Assembly (NCBI RefSeq): GCF_013201545.1 | Contig: NZ_CP053746.1 | Span: forward strand, 5,160,501-5,224,500 | Direction of reading: 5' to 3' | Length of the DNA: 64,000 nt | Source: Pseudomonas graminis | Lineage (GTDB): Bacteria > Pseudomonadota > Gammaproteobacteria > Pseudomonadales > Pseudomonadaceae | Shown: positions 1-10,400 of the stretch, in pieces | How positions within the stretch are numbered: position 1 is the stretch's first letter | Layout of the letters: every line of letters begins with the position of its first letter | Program-made: the position numbers and the translations under genes | The notes under the pieces: generated by a model | Database searches by the model: none | What the model saw: the letters and a program-made list of their open reading frames with translations, nothing else | Told to the model about the DNA's origin: nothing

Positions 1-294
1 CACGCTGAACGCGGTTTCCACCTTCAGGTGCAGACCGCTCTGCTCGGAGCGCGCCAGCACGTAGGTGCCTTTGCCCTGATGGGTTTCGACCAGCCCGGAC
101 GCCTGCAATTTGGAAATCGCCTCGCGCACCACCGTGCGGCTCACGCCATGCTCGCGGACGATCTCGCTCTCCGAGGGCAACTTCGCACCGGGCGCAATGG
201 TGCCCATAAGGATTCGCTGGCTGAGGTCGGTGACCAGGTCCGTCGCCAGGCTGTGCTGGCGTCGCTTGGGTGGCAAGGGTCCGGTGCTGTTCAA
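1..294 (-). CDS. GntR/FadR-family regulator, N-terminal part (probable glucarate regulator)
   Basis: Only the first 98 codons are in the window; the gene runs off the left edge. The visible part is a winged helix-turn-helix: TDLVTDLSQRI, then APGAKLPSESEIVREHGVS, then RTVVREAISKLQASGLVETH and the wing GKGTYVL, typical of the FadR subfamily. No in-frame ATG was found. I chose TTG at 294 because AGGA lies 8 nt upstream (303-306); this start is inferred. The gene is divergent from the permease and gudD, and three similar TTGT-type sites lie in the shared intergenic region. A role as glucarate/galactarate-responsive repressor is inferred from position only. The ligand domain lies outside the window. 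Confidence 0.8.
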   Translation of the reverse strand, partial: MNSTGPLPPKRRQHSLATDLVTDLSQRILMGTIAPGAKLPSESEIVREHGVSRTVVREAISKLQASGLVETHQGKGTYVLARSEQSGLHLKVETAFSV

Positions 295-470
295 AAAGGT
301 TGTCCTGTAAGTACTGAAAAGAACGGCGGCCGCCAAGGCCTGCCCTCCACTTGTATTTTCCTGACGGTGAAGTCTCGACGCACACCCCCACTCACCCGCT
401 TGATGCACAACCAACCCCGGCCAAAGCCCCGAAAACAGAGCTACCCAGCAGTGCACCCCACTCATTCAAC

Positions 471-592
471 TTGTCAGACAGGCGAGCCTATCCTGACGAA
501 ATACTTCCCGCAACACCTGTAAATCCGGTTGCCATAGCGATCGTTACTTGTATGATGACTGGCAACAGGGCTACACACCTTGTCATACACAA
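471..592. promoter_or_regulatory. Candidate operators for the divergent FadR-type regulator
   Basis: The 343-nt gap between the regulator and the permease holds no convincing gene. It contains three related sites: TTGTCAGACAGG (471-482), TTGTATGATGAC (548-559) and TTGTCATACACAA (580-592). The last two start 32 nt apart, about three helical turns. FadR-type GntR proteins commonly bind short TTGT/ACAA palindromes, so these are plausible operators. This is inference from spacing and similarity. Confidence 0.4.
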
Positions 593-637
593 CGTGCTTA
601 ACCACCCGCATAAAAATAATCAGTGGGAGTTACCAGA

Positions 638-1987
638 GTGAACACATCCTCAACACGGGCGGATGACGCCTCCGATTCCGTTCTGCAATCGGCGGTCTCG
701 AAAGTCAAACGACACATCCTGCCGCTCTTCGTCATCATGTTCATCGTCAACTACATCGACCGGGTCAACATCGGCTTCGTACGTAGTCACATGGAACATG
801 ATCTGGGTATCGGCGCAGCCGCCTACGGCTTCGGTGCCGGCCTGTTCTTCATCGCGTATGCGATGTTCGAAGTCCCCTCCAACATCCTTCTGCAGAAAGT
901 CGGCGCGCGCATCTGGCTGACCCGCATCATGCTGACCTGGGGCATCGTCGCCGCCTGCATGGCGTTCATCCAGACCGAAACCCACTTCTATATCCTGCGC
1001 TTCCTGCTGGGCGTGGCCGAAGCCGGGTTCTTCCCGGGCGTCATCTACTACTTCACTCGCTGGTTGCCCGGGGTCGAGCGTGGCAAGGCTATCGCCATCT
1101 TCCTCAGCGGCTCGGCCTTTGCGTCGGTGATCTCCGGCCCGCTCTCCGGCCTGCTGTTGCAGATTGACGCGTTGGGCTTCCACGGCTGGCAGTGGATGTA
1201 CTTCATCGAAGGCATGTTCTCCGTCGGCCTGTGCTTCTTCGTCTGGTTCTGGCTCGACTCCAAGCCCCACGACGCCAAATGGCTGACCGAGGCCGAGAAA
1301 GACGCCCTGGTCAACGCCATCGACGCCGAACAAAAGGCTCGCGAGGCGGCCAATCCGGTCAAGCTTTCCATCGGCAAGTTGCTAAAAGACCCGCAGATCA
1401 TCCTGTTCTGCCTGATGTACTTCTTCATCCAGCTGACGATCTACGCGGCGACGTTCTGGCTGCCGAGCATCATCAAGAAGATGGGCGACCTCACCGACTT
1501 CCAGGTCGGCCTGTTCAACTCGATCCCGTGGTTCATCGCCATCGTTTGCATGTACGGTTTTGCCTCGCTGTCGGCGAAGTGGAAGCACCAGCAAGCGTGG
1601 GTCGCCGTCGCGTTGTTGATCGCAGCAGCAGGGATGTTCATGTCGACCACGGGCGGTCCGGTGTTTGCCTTTGTTGCGATCTGCTTCGCGGCGATGGGCT
1701 TCAAATCGGCGTCATCGCTGTTCTGGCCGATCCCCCAGGGCTATCTGGATGCAAGGATCGCCGCGGGCGTTATCGCCCTGATCAACTCGGTGGGCAACCT
1801 GGGCGGTTTTGTTGCGCCGACCACCTTCGGCATCCTCGAACAGCAGACCGGTTCGATCCAGGGCGGGTTGTATGGCCTGACCGTCACCTCGATCATCGCC
1901 GCGATTCTGGTGTTCACCGTGCGCACGACGCCCAAGCCCGGCGCGGTGCCGGTGGCCAAGGTCGACGTCACACCCAGCCACACTTGA
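638..1987 (+). CDS. MFS transporter, ACS (anion:cation symporter) family, probable glucarate/galactarate permease
   Basis: A 449-residue polytopic inner-membrane protein with about twelve hydrophobic segments. The first segment carries NYIDRVNIGF, the hallmark of the ACS branch (tartrate, galactonate and glucarate permeases). The loop GVERGKAIAIF and a long central cytoplasmic loop near residues 215-250 also fit. The start is GTG at 638 because GGGAG sits 8 nt upstream (625-629); an upstream in-frame GTG at 623 lacks such a site. It is 86 nt before gudD in the same direction and divergent from a FadR-type regulator, so it probably imports D-glucarate or galactarate. It resembles TtuB-type carriers more than E. 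coli GudP, so the exact substrate is uncertain. Confidence 0.85.
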   Translation: MNTSSTRADDASDSVLQSAVSKVKRHILPLFVIMFIVNYIDRVNIGFVRSHMEHDLGIGAAAYGFGAGLFFIAYAMFEVPSNILLQKVGARIWLTRIMLTWGIVAACMAFIQTETHFYILRFLLGVAEAGFFPGVIYYFTRWLPGVERGKAIAIFLSGSAFASVISGPLSGLLLQIDALGFHGWQWMYFIEGMFSVGLCFFVWFWLDSKPHDAKWLTEAEKDALVNAIDAEQKAREAANPVKLSIGKLLKDPQIILFCLMYFFIQLTIYAATFWLPSIIKKMGDLTDFQVGLFNSIPWFIAIVCMYGFASLSAKWKHQQAWVAVALLIAAAGMFMSTTGGPVFAFVAICFAAMGFKSASSLFWPIPQGYLDARIAAGVIALINSVGNLGGFVAPTTFGILEQQTGSIQGGLYGLTVTSIIAAILVFTVRTTPKPGAVPVAKVDVTPSHT

Positions 1988-2007
1988 GCCAGGCGCTTGG
2001 GCCCTGA

Positions 2008-3417
<1,410 letters not shown>

Positions 3418-3493
3418 AACCACCGATTCAAATCGGTCACGCCCGCCGCTGTAAAAAGCGGCCGGTCACGCCGACAAAACAGGTCCACGTTAA

Positions 3494-4255
<762 letters not shown>

Positions 4256-4360
4256 GGTATGGCGCCTGATCCGGCGCCAAATGGACTTCCAGACAGTCCC
4301 GCTCGGGCGTACTGTGAGCGCCATAAAATCCAACATCGCTGCTGAACGAGGCCTCGCTTA

Positions 4361-5326
4361 ATGACCCAGGATTCCGGGCTGAAGATTGCCGTACTCGACG
4401 ACTGGCAATCGGTTGCCGAAAAGGTTGTGGACTGGACCGTGTTGCAACCGATCGGTGAGGTCAGTTTTCTGCATGATTACCCTGCTGACACAGACGCCAT
4501 GGTCGCCCGCCTCAAGGACTTCCAGATCCTCTGCGTGATGCGCGAGCGCACGGTTTTCGATGACGCCCTGCTCAGTCAGCTGCCAAACCTGAAGCTGCTG
4601 GTCACCGGCGGCATGCGCAACGCGGCGCTGGACCTCAAGGCCGCCGCGCGCCTGGGCATCACTGTGGTCGGCACCGACAGCTACAAGTACGCGGCGCCGG
4701 AACTGACCTGGGCGCTGATCATGGGCGTGACCCGCAATCTGGTGGACGAAGCCAATTCCCTGCGCGCGGGCGACTGGCAGATCGGCATCGGCAGCGACTT
4801 GTACGGAAAGACCCTGGGCATCGTCGGGCTGGGCAGCATCGGCCAGAAGATCGCCCGTTACGGCAAGGCCTTCGACATGAACGTGATTGCCTGGAGCGAG
4901 AACCTCACTGCTGAACGCGCTGCCGAGCATGGCGTGACCTGTGTCAGCAAGCAGGAGCTGTTCGAGCAATCGGACGTGGTTTCAGTGAACCTGGTGCTCA
5001 GCGAGCGCAGCCGCGGGCTGGTGGATGCCGAGTCGCTGAACCGGATGAAGTCGACGGCGTATCTGGTGAACACCGCCCGCGGGCCGATCGTCGACGAAGA
5101 CGCGCTGATCGAGGTGCTCAGGCAGAAGAAAATCGCCGGCGCCGCGCTGGATGTTTACAGCGTCGAGCCGTTGCCGGCCGATCACCCGTTCCGCACGCTG
5201 CCGAACGTCCTGGCCACGCCCCACGTGGGCTACGTGACCGAGAACAACTACCGGATGTTCTTCAGCCAGATGATCGAGGACATTCAGGCCTGGCACGCTG
5301 GCGCGCCGATCCGCGTGTTTGCCTGA
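4361..5326 (+). CDS. D-2-hydroxyacid dehydrogenase family protein
   Basis: A 321-residue NAD(P)-dependent dehydrogenase of the D-isomer-specific 2-hydroxyacid family (phosphoglycerate/glycerate/hydroxypyruvate type). The Rossmann motif is GLGSIG at 156-161. The catalytic set is present: R240 in NTARG, E269 in SVEPLP, and H288 in TPHVG. The substrate cannot be read from sequence; this subgroup is usually annotated only as D-2-hydroxyacid dehydrogenase. A GAGG site lies about 9 nt before ATG 4361. pncA follows 47 nt later in the same direction, so co-transcription is possible. Confidence 0.9.
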   Translation: MTQDSGLKIAVLDDWQSVAEKVVDWTVLQPIGEVSFLHDYPADTDAMVARLKDFQILCVMRERTVFDDALLSQLPNLKLLVTGGMRNAALDLKAAARLGITVVGTDSYKYAAPELTWALIMGVTRNLVDEANSLRAGDWQIGIGSDLYGKTLGIVGLGSIGQKIARYGKAFDMNVIAWSENLTAERAAEHGVTCVSKQELFEQSDVVSVNLVLSERSRGLVDAESLNRMKSTAYLVNTARGPIVDEDALIEVLRQKKIAGAALDVYSVEPLPADHPFRTLPNVLATPHVGYVTENNYRMFFSQMIEDIQAWHAGAPIRVFA

Positions 5327-5373
5327 TCGAGAACCGACTCATTGCCCCAGGACTCACTGCAACAAGGACTCAA

Positions 5374-6027
5374 ATGATGACCACGCCGCTTTCCCGATTG
5401 CCCTCCGACCCGCGCGCCGCGTTGCTGGTGATCGACATGCAATACGACTTCATGCCCGGCGGCGCGCTGGCCGTGGCCGAAGGCGACGCGCTGGTGCCAC
5501 TGATCAACCGCCTCGGCGCGCAGTTTCGCAACGTGGTCATGGCCCAGGACTGGCACCCGCGCGGGCATGTGTCGTTTGCGTCGAGCCACGCCGGGCGCGC
5601 GCCGTTCGACAGCATCACCCTGCCCTACGGCGCGCAGACGCTCTGGCCCGATCACTGCGTTCAGGGCAGCCCCGGCGCTCAGTTGCATGCCGATCTGCAC
5701 ATCCCCCACGCGCAGTTGATCCTGCGAAAGGGCTGCAACGCCGGCATCGATAGCTACTCCGCCTTCGTCGAAGCCGACCGCACGACCCGCACCGGGCTGG
5801 CCGGTTACCTGAGCGAGCGTGGCATCGACAGCGTGTTCGTGGTCGGTCTGGCCCTGGATTACTGCGTGGCCTGGACCGCGCTGGACGCCAGGGCGGCGGG
5901 TTTCAACACGTGGGTGATCGCCGATGCCTGCAAGGCCATCGACCTGAACGGCTCGCTGGACCAGGCGTGGAAAGACATGAGCCTCGCGGGGGTCAACCGG
6001 ATCGAGAGCGCCGAGCTGACTGACTGA
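5374..6027 (+). CDS. pncA: Nicotinamidase
   Basis: A 217-residue isochorismatase-fold hydrolase that converts nicotinamide to nicotinate for NAD salvage. The catalytic triad is visible: D21 in VIDMQYDF, K119 in RKGCN, and the nucleophile C164 in ALDYCVAWTA. Metal ligands D59, H61 and H94 (QDWHPRGH, WPDHCVQG) are also present. The length matches bacterial PncA. The start has two adjacent ATG codons preceded by AAGGA, and either could be used. It follows the dehydrogenase by 47 nt and converges on the acetyltransferase, with only 4 nt between the stop codons. Confidence 0.95.
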   Translation: MMTTPLSRLPSDPRAALLVIDMQYDFMPGGALAVAEGDALVPLINRLGAQFRNVVMAQDWHPRGHVSFASSHAGRAPFDSITLPYGAQTLWPDHCVQGSPGAQLHADLHIPHAQLILRKGCNAGIDSYSAFVEADRTTRTGLAGYLSERGIDSVFVVGLALDYCVAWTALDARAAGFNTWVIADACKAIDLNGSLDQAWKDMSLAGVNRIESAELTD

Positions 6028-6031
6028 TGCC

Positions 6032-6532
6032 TCAATCCTGCGCCAGTGCAAAGCGCTCCAACCCTTCCCCCTCCATCCGGTAGCGCACCCACTCATCCTG
6101 GGGCTCGGCGCCGATTGATTTGTAGAAGTCGATCGCCGGCTGGTTCCAGTCCAGCACGCTCCACTCCAGACGACCGCAGCCGCTGTCATGGGCGATCCGC
6201 GCCAGATGGCGCAACAGCTTCTTGCCGGCGCCGACGCCCCGTTGGCCGGCGGACACGTACAAATCCTCAAGGTACAGGCCCTTGCGGCCCAGCCAGGTGG
6301 AGTAGCTGAGGAAGTACACCGCGAAACCAACAGGCTGGCCGTCCAGCAGGCAGATCAGCGCCTTGGCCGGCGAGGCTTCGTCGAACAGGCTGCGCTCGAT
6401 ATCGGCGACGCTGGCCTTGACCTCGTGCTCGGCTTTTTCATAGATCGCAAGCTCGGTGATGAAGCCCAGGATGACGGCGGCGTCGGCACGGGTGGCGTCG
6501 CGAATGTGAAGGGTCAAAAGAGGTTCTCCCAC
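6032..6532 (-). CDS. GNAT-family N-acetyltransferase (SSAT/thialysine-acetyltransferase-like)
   Basis: A 166-residue acyltransferase with the GNAT fold. The conserved core is FLSYSTWLGRKGLYLEDLYV followed by the acetyl-CoA loop QRGVGAGKKLLRHLA. The segment EWSVLDWNQPAIDFYKSIGA, with the catalytic Tyr near the end, is characteristic of the spermidine/spermine or thialysine N-acetyltransferase subgroup. A small-amine substrate is therefore likely but unproven. It is monocistronic, converging on pncA and divergent from the FNT gene. Confidence 0.88.
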   Translation of the reverse strand: MGEPLLTLHIRDATRADAAVILGFITELAIYEKAEHEVKASVADIERSLFDEASPAKALICLLDGQPVGFAVYFLSYSTWLGRKGLYLEDLYVSAGQRGVGAGKKLLRHLARIAHDSGCGRLEWSVLDWNQPAIDFYKSIGAEPQDEWVRYRMEGEGLERFALAQD

Positions 6533-6692
6533 GTCAATGAAAAGGCTGCCGCCGTTGGCGAACGACGGGTAACGGATTGTGTCTCAAGCAGCAGTGTCGC
6601 GCAGCAAGCATGTGCAAGCCAGCCGCCGCCTTCCTCGAACATCTCAAACAGAATGCTCTGCCAAAGAGCACTGAATCATCCAAAGGATCACC

Positions 6693-7616
6693 ATGGAAAA
6701 CCAACCAGACGGCAAGACCCCCGGTCTGACGCCGGAAGAAGAACGCGATATCGACGAAAATCAGCCACCTCGCGCCGCCGTCCTCCACGAGACGATCCGC
6801 ATGCAGGGCGATCAGGAACTGGAACGCAACGTCGCTGCGCTGTTCTGGTCGGCCCTCGCAGCCGGCTTGACCATGGGCCTGTCATTGATGGCGATGGGGC
6901 TGTTGAACTCTCGCCTGCCCGATGCCGAAGGCTTCAAAGTCATCGCCAGCTTCGGCTACTGCGCAGGCTTTCTGGCGGTGATTCTCGCCCGTCAGCAACT
7001 GTTCACCGAAAACACCCTGACCGCCGTGTTGCCGGTGATGAGCAAGCCGACGCTGAACAACGTCGTCCGCCTGTTGCGGCTGTGGACCGTGGTGCTGGTA
7101 GGTAACCTGTGCGGCACGCTGCTGGTGGCCTACGTGATGCTGCACCTGCCGATCTTTGACACCAAGACCGACCAGGCCTTCCTCGAAATCGGCCGCAAAG
7201 TGATGGAGAACGACAGCGGGCAGATGTTCGCCAAGGGCATTATCTCCGGCTGGATGATCGCCACCATGGTGTGGATGATCCCGTCCATGGAATCGGCCAA
7301 GGTCGCCATCATCGTGATGATCACCTACCTGATGGCATTGGGGGATTTCACCCACATCGTGGTCGGATCGGCGGAAGTCTCGTACCTGGTGTTCGCCGGC
7401 GAACTGCCGTGGAAAGATTTCTGGCTCACATTTGCAGGCCCGACCCTGGGTGGCAACATCATTGGGGGCAGCTTCATCTTCGCGTTGATCAGCCATGCGC
7501 AGATCCGCAGCGAAGGCGAAACGCCGGAAAAGAAGGGCAAAAAGAAAGCGCTGGACGAAAAGCTGAAGCAAGAGCTGCGTCAGCCAGACGCTGAATCCGA
7601 ACGCAAAGGCGCTTGA
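6693..7616 (+). CDS. yfdC: Formate/nitrite transporter family channel, YfdC-like
   Basis: A 307-residue inner-membrane protein. An acidic N-terminal cytoplasmic tail (about 50 residues) is followed by six hydrophobic segments. Conserved blocks recalled from E. coli YfdC include ARQQLFTENTLTAVLPVM, IISGWMIATMVWM, LGDFTHIVVGS, and GGSFIFALISHAQIR at the end of the last helix. The lysine-rich C-terminal tail also matches. FNT proteins form pentameric anion channels for formate, nitrite or hydrosulfide, but the substrate of YfdC is not established. It is not next to any formate or nitrite enzyme here. The start ATG has AAAGGA upstream. Confidence 0.92.
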   Translation: MENQPDGKTPGLTPEEERDIDENQPPRAAVLHETIRMQGDQELERNVAALFWSALAAGLTMGLSLMAMGLLNSRLPDAEGFKVIASFGYCAGFLAVILARQQLFTENTLTAVLPVMSKPTLNNVVRLLRLWTVVLVGNLCGTLLVAYVMLHLPIFDTKTDQAFLEIGRKVMENDSGQMFAKGIISGWMIATMVWMIPSMESAKVAIIVMITYLMALGDFTHIVVGSAEVSYLVFAGELPWKDFWLTFAGPTLGGNIIGGSFIFALISHAQIRSEGETPEKKGKKKALDEKLKQELRQPDAESERKGA

Positions 7617-7627
7617 AGCTGCAGGAA

Positions 7628-7811
7628 ATGTGGCAGTGACCGGTGTGCTTGTAGTCTGACACGGGTCATGTGGGAGTGACCGGTGTACCTGAGTCTGACA
7701 CAGGTCATGTGGGAGTGAGCTTGCTCACGAAGGCGTCGGACCTGACAGTCAAGGGTCGCCTGATACAACGCATTCGCGAGCGAGGTGGAGCACCACCCCG
7801 GTCGCTCCCAC
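7628..7811. repeat. 40-bp direct duplication merging into a class 1 REP pair
   Basis: The 360-nt gap between the FNT gene and the response regulator has no gene. Two adjacent units (7628-7667 and 7668-7706) share ATGTGGGAGTGACCGGTGT and AGTCTGACAC with few differences. The second runs directly into a class 1 REP (GTGGGAGTGAGCTTGCTCAC, 7709-7731). An inverted partner with an enlarged stem-loop ends at 7811. The remainder up to the next gene is AT-richer and probably carries the promoter of the two-component operon. Confidence 0.75.
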
Positions 7812-7976
7812 ACTGATCGCTGACCTATCAGGAATCGAGCTCCTGCCCCCTCCCCCCGGCGCGCTGGCTAGCACCAAAAAGCCCCTCATGCCCTTCTTAA
7901 ATTATTTTTAAGAAATCCCGACTACGTTTAAAGGCAAAATGCAGGCTTCTGTCCTCTCACGTGGTCCTGACCTCAC

Positions 7977-8660
7977 ATGACGCGAATTCTGACAATCGAA
8001 GACGACGCCGTCACCGCGAAGGAGATCGTTGCCGAACTGAGCAGCCACGGTCTCCAGGTGGACTGGGTCGACAACGGTCGCGAGGGCCTGGTCCGCGCGG
8101 TCAGCGGCGATTACGACCTGATCACCCTTGATCGCATGCTGCCGGAAGTCGACGGTCTGGCGATTGTCACCACCATGCGCGCCTTGGGCATCGCTACGCC
8201 GATCCTGATGATCAGCGCGCTGTCGGACGTCGATGAGCGTGTGCGCGGGTTGCGGGCCGGTGGGGACGACTATCTGTCCAAGCCCTTTGCCTCCGACGAA
8301 ATGGCCGCGCGAGTGGAAGTCCTGCTGCGCCGCAGCAACCCGGGTACCCAGGCCGAGACCATGCTCAAGGTTGCCGACCTCGAACTCAATCTGATCACCC
8401 GTGAAGCCACCCGCGCCGGTCAACCGCTTAACCTGCTGCCGACCGAATACAAGCTGCTCGAATTCCTGATGCGCAACTGCGGGCAGATCATCACCCGCAT
8501 GATGATTTTCGAAGAAGTCTGGGGCTACCACTTCGACCCCGGCACCAACCTGATCGACGTACACATCGGTCGCTTGCGCAAGAAAATCGATCCCCCTACC
8601 CTGACGCCGCTGATACGTACCGTTCGAGGCTCAGGTTATGTCATTGCCGAACCCGTCTAA
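7977..8660 (+). CDS. OmpR/PhoB-family response regulator
   Basis: A 227-residue two-domain regulator. The receiver domain (1-120) has the acidic pair D9/D10, phosphoacceptor D52 in ITLDRMLPEVDG, and K102 in LSKPF. The C-terminal winged helix (about 135-225) has LLPTEYKLLEFLMRN and IDVHIGRLRKKID. It overlaps the following sensor kinase by 23 nt, so the two are co-translated partners. Subfamily resemblance is to QseB/TctD/CopR-like regulators, but I cannot assign the signal. Its target promoters are not apparent in this window. Confidence 0.93.
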   Translation: MTRILTIEDDAVTAKEIVAELSSHGLQVDWVDNGREGLVRAVSGDYDLITLDRMLPEVDGLAIVTTMRALGIATPILMISALSDVDERVRGLRAGGDDYLSKPFASDEMAARVEVLLRRSNPGTQAETMLKVADLELNLITREATRAGQPLNLLPTEYKLLEFLMRNCGQIITRMMIFEEVWGYHFDPGTNLIDVHIGRLRKKIDPPTLTPLIRTVRGSGYVIAEPV

Positions 8661-10029
8661 GGGCTGGCGCTCCTCCAGCAGCCGGCTGCTGGCGCTGTAC
8701 AGTTTTCTGTTTGTGGCCTGGAGCAGCATCCTCATGGGGGTGCTGTACTGGGAAGTCACCAGTTACCTCAACACCCTCGCCCGCCACTCGCTGATGCAAC
8801 GTCAGCAGCTGTTCTCGCGCTTTGAAGGCGCGCAGCTGGACGACGCATTGCGCTCCAGCGACAAATTCGACATACGCTCGGTCGACGCGTACGGCTTGTT
8901 CGACAAGGACATGAAGCCCATCAGCGGCCCGATCCAGACCGTTCCCGACGGCCTCAAGCTGACCGGGGAGATCCAGGAGCTGGACACCTGCATCGACTCC
9001 GACGACCCGGACCTGCCCAGCTCGGGCTGCGACGCCGTGGCCATTCATACGCTCGATGATCGCTGGCTGATCCTGGTGCGCGACAACGGTTCGCTGTTCG
9101 CCGTGACCACGCTGATTCTGCGCGCGCTGCTGTGGGGCATTTCGCTGACGATCATTCCGGGTATCGCCGGCTGGCACTTGCTGGGACGCCGCCCGCTGCG
9201 ACGCATCCGGGCGATTCAGGCCAGCGCAGAGGCCATCGTCACCGGCGACCTGGCCCGCCGCCTGCCGGTCTCGGACCGTCGCGATGAGTTGGACATGCTC
9301 GCCGACATCGTCAACGCCATGCTCGACCGCATCGAGCGCCTGATGAACGAGGTCAAGGGCGTCTGCGACAACATCGCCCACGACCTGCGCACCCCGCTTA
9401 CCCGGCTGCGCGCCCAGCTCTATCGAATCCAGCAGCAGTCGCCGGAAGATTCGGCGCTGGGCGAGCAGATGGCCCAGGTGATCGCCGACGCCGACACGCT
9501 GATGGCGCGCTTTCGCGGACTGCTGCGGATCTCCGAACTCGAAGATCACCAGCGGCGTTCGGCCTTCGGTCAGCTCGATCCGCAGCCGCTATTGCAGGAG
9601 CTGCACGATTTCTATCTGCCACTGGCCGAAGAAGGCCGCGTCTCGTTGCAGCTGAAAGTCGCCGAGCACCTGCCGCCGCTGGTGGGTGACCGCGCGCTGC
9701 TGTTTGAGGCGCTGTCGAATCTGCTCAGCAACTCGATCAAATTCACCCCACCGGGCGGCCAAGTGCTGCTCATCGCCCGCGCCGAAGGAAACACCACGTT
9801 CATCGAAGTCCAGGACACCGGCCCCGGCATCCCCGATGCCGAACGCGAAGCCGTGTTCAAGCGCTTCTATCGCAGCGAAAACGGTAATCAGCAAAGCGGC
9901 TTCGGCCTGGGATTGTCCATCGTCGCCGCGATCGTCAACCTGCACGGCTTCAAACTGCGCATCGGCAGCAGCCCGTCCGGCGGCGCAAGTCTGGTGCTGG
10001 AGTGTCGACGGGTGCTGGCATTGGGGTGA
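8638..10029 (+). CDS. Membrane sensor histidine kinase
   Basis: A 463-residue EnvZ/QseC-type kinase. A first transmembrane helix (about 17-40) is followed by a periplasmic sensor domain to about 155 containing two cysteines (C118, C131). A second membrane helix (about 155-180), a HAMP linker, and the dimerisation domain with H248 in NIAHDLRTPLTRL come next. The catalytic domain has SNLLSNSIKFTPP, DTGPGIPD, and GFGLGLSIV. It overlaps the response regulator by 23 nt. The two periplasmic cysteines could form a disulfide or bind metal, which is inference. Its stop lies 17 nt before a 147-bp heptamer array and 172 nt before a bidirectional terminator. Confidence 0.93.
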   Translation: MSLPNPSKGWRSSSSRLLALYSFLFVAWSSILMGVLYWEVTSYLNTLARHSLMQRQQLFSRFEGAQLDDALRSSDKFDIRSVDAYGLFDKDMKPISGPIQTVPDGLKLTGEIQELDTCIDSDDPDLPSSGCDAVAIHTLDDRWLILVRDNGSLFAVTTLILRALLWGISLTIIPGIAGWHLLGRRPLRRIRAIQASAEAIVTGDLARRLPVSDRRDELDMLADIVNAMLDRIERLMNEVKGVCDNIAHDLRTPLTRLRAQLYRIQQQSPEDSALGEQMAQVIADADTLMARFRGLLRISELEDHQRRSAFGQLDPQPLLQELHDFYLPLAEEGRVSLQLKVAEHLPPLVGDRALLFEALSNLLSNSIKFTPPGGQVLLIARAEGNTTFIEVQDTGPGIPDAEREAVFKRFYRSENGNQQSGFGLGLSIVAAIVNLHGFKLRIGSSPSGGASLVLECRRVLALG

Positions 10030-10046
10030 AGGGGTGGGGTCTTTGG

Positions 10047-10193
10047 GCTGCAAGCTGCAAGCTGCAAGCTGCAAGCTGCAAGCTGCAAGCTGCAAGCTGC
10101 AAGCTGCAAGCTGCAAGCTGCAAGCTGCAAGCTGCAAGCTGCAAGCTGCAAGCTGCAAGCTGCAAGCTGCAAGCTGCAAGCTGCAAGCTGCAA
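10047..10193. repeat. Heptanucleotide satellite (GCTGCAA) x 21
   Basis: Twenty-one perfect tandem copies of GCTGCAA fill 147 bp between the kinase stop codon (10029) and the terminator at 10202. Seven is not a multiple of three, so all frames read through as LQAASCK/LQLAACS repeats; these are not real proteins. The array lies in the 3' untranslated part of the kinase transcript and downstream of the opposing small ORF. The absence of any mismatch suggests recent expansion by slippage. Confidence 0.98.
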
Positions 10194-10201
10194 GCAAAGA
10201 C

Positions 10202-10230
10202 GACAAAGCCGCCTCAAGGGCGGCTTTGTC
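10202..10230. terminator. Bidirectional terminator between kinase and toxin operon
   Basis: GACAAAGCCGCC (10202-10213) pairs perfectly with GGCGGCTTTGTC (10219-10230) around a 5-nt loop. The A/T-rich stem ends suit termination of both the kinase transcript and the opposing small-ORF transcript, whose stop is at 10242. Confidence 0.8.
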
Positions 10231-10241
10231 TATTGGGGGCC

Positions 10242-10400
10242 TTACATTTTTCGGGCTTGTTCTATGATCTTTTCCTGCCGCGCCCAGGCTTTCTCCATGA
10301 CCTCCAGATAAACGCGCTCCTTCTCTTCGAAGGTGGCGTTGCGGACGAAGTCGGAAAACGGCGTCGACTTCACTGTTTTGAGTTTTTGCGGAGCAGCCAT
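10242..10400 (-). CDS. 52-aa basic helical protein, overlapping partner of the zeta-toxin gene
   Basis: Its ATG (10400-10398) overlaps the stop of the upstream zeta-toxin gene as TAATG, a translational-coupling arrangement. The protein begins MAAPQKLKTVKSTPFSDFVR. Its second half (FEEKERVYLEVMEKAWARQE and on to the C-terminus) is charged and predicted helical. I do not recognise the family. Its tight coupling to a zeta-type kinase makes a toxin-associated role such as antitoxin or activity modulator plausible, although classical epsilon antitoxins are encoded upstream. It is intact even though the toxin gene is interrupted. It ends just before the terminator at 10202-10230. Confidence 0.75.
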   Translation of the reverse strand: MAAPQKLKTVKSTPFSDFVRNATFEEKERVYLEVMEKAWARQEKIIEQARKM

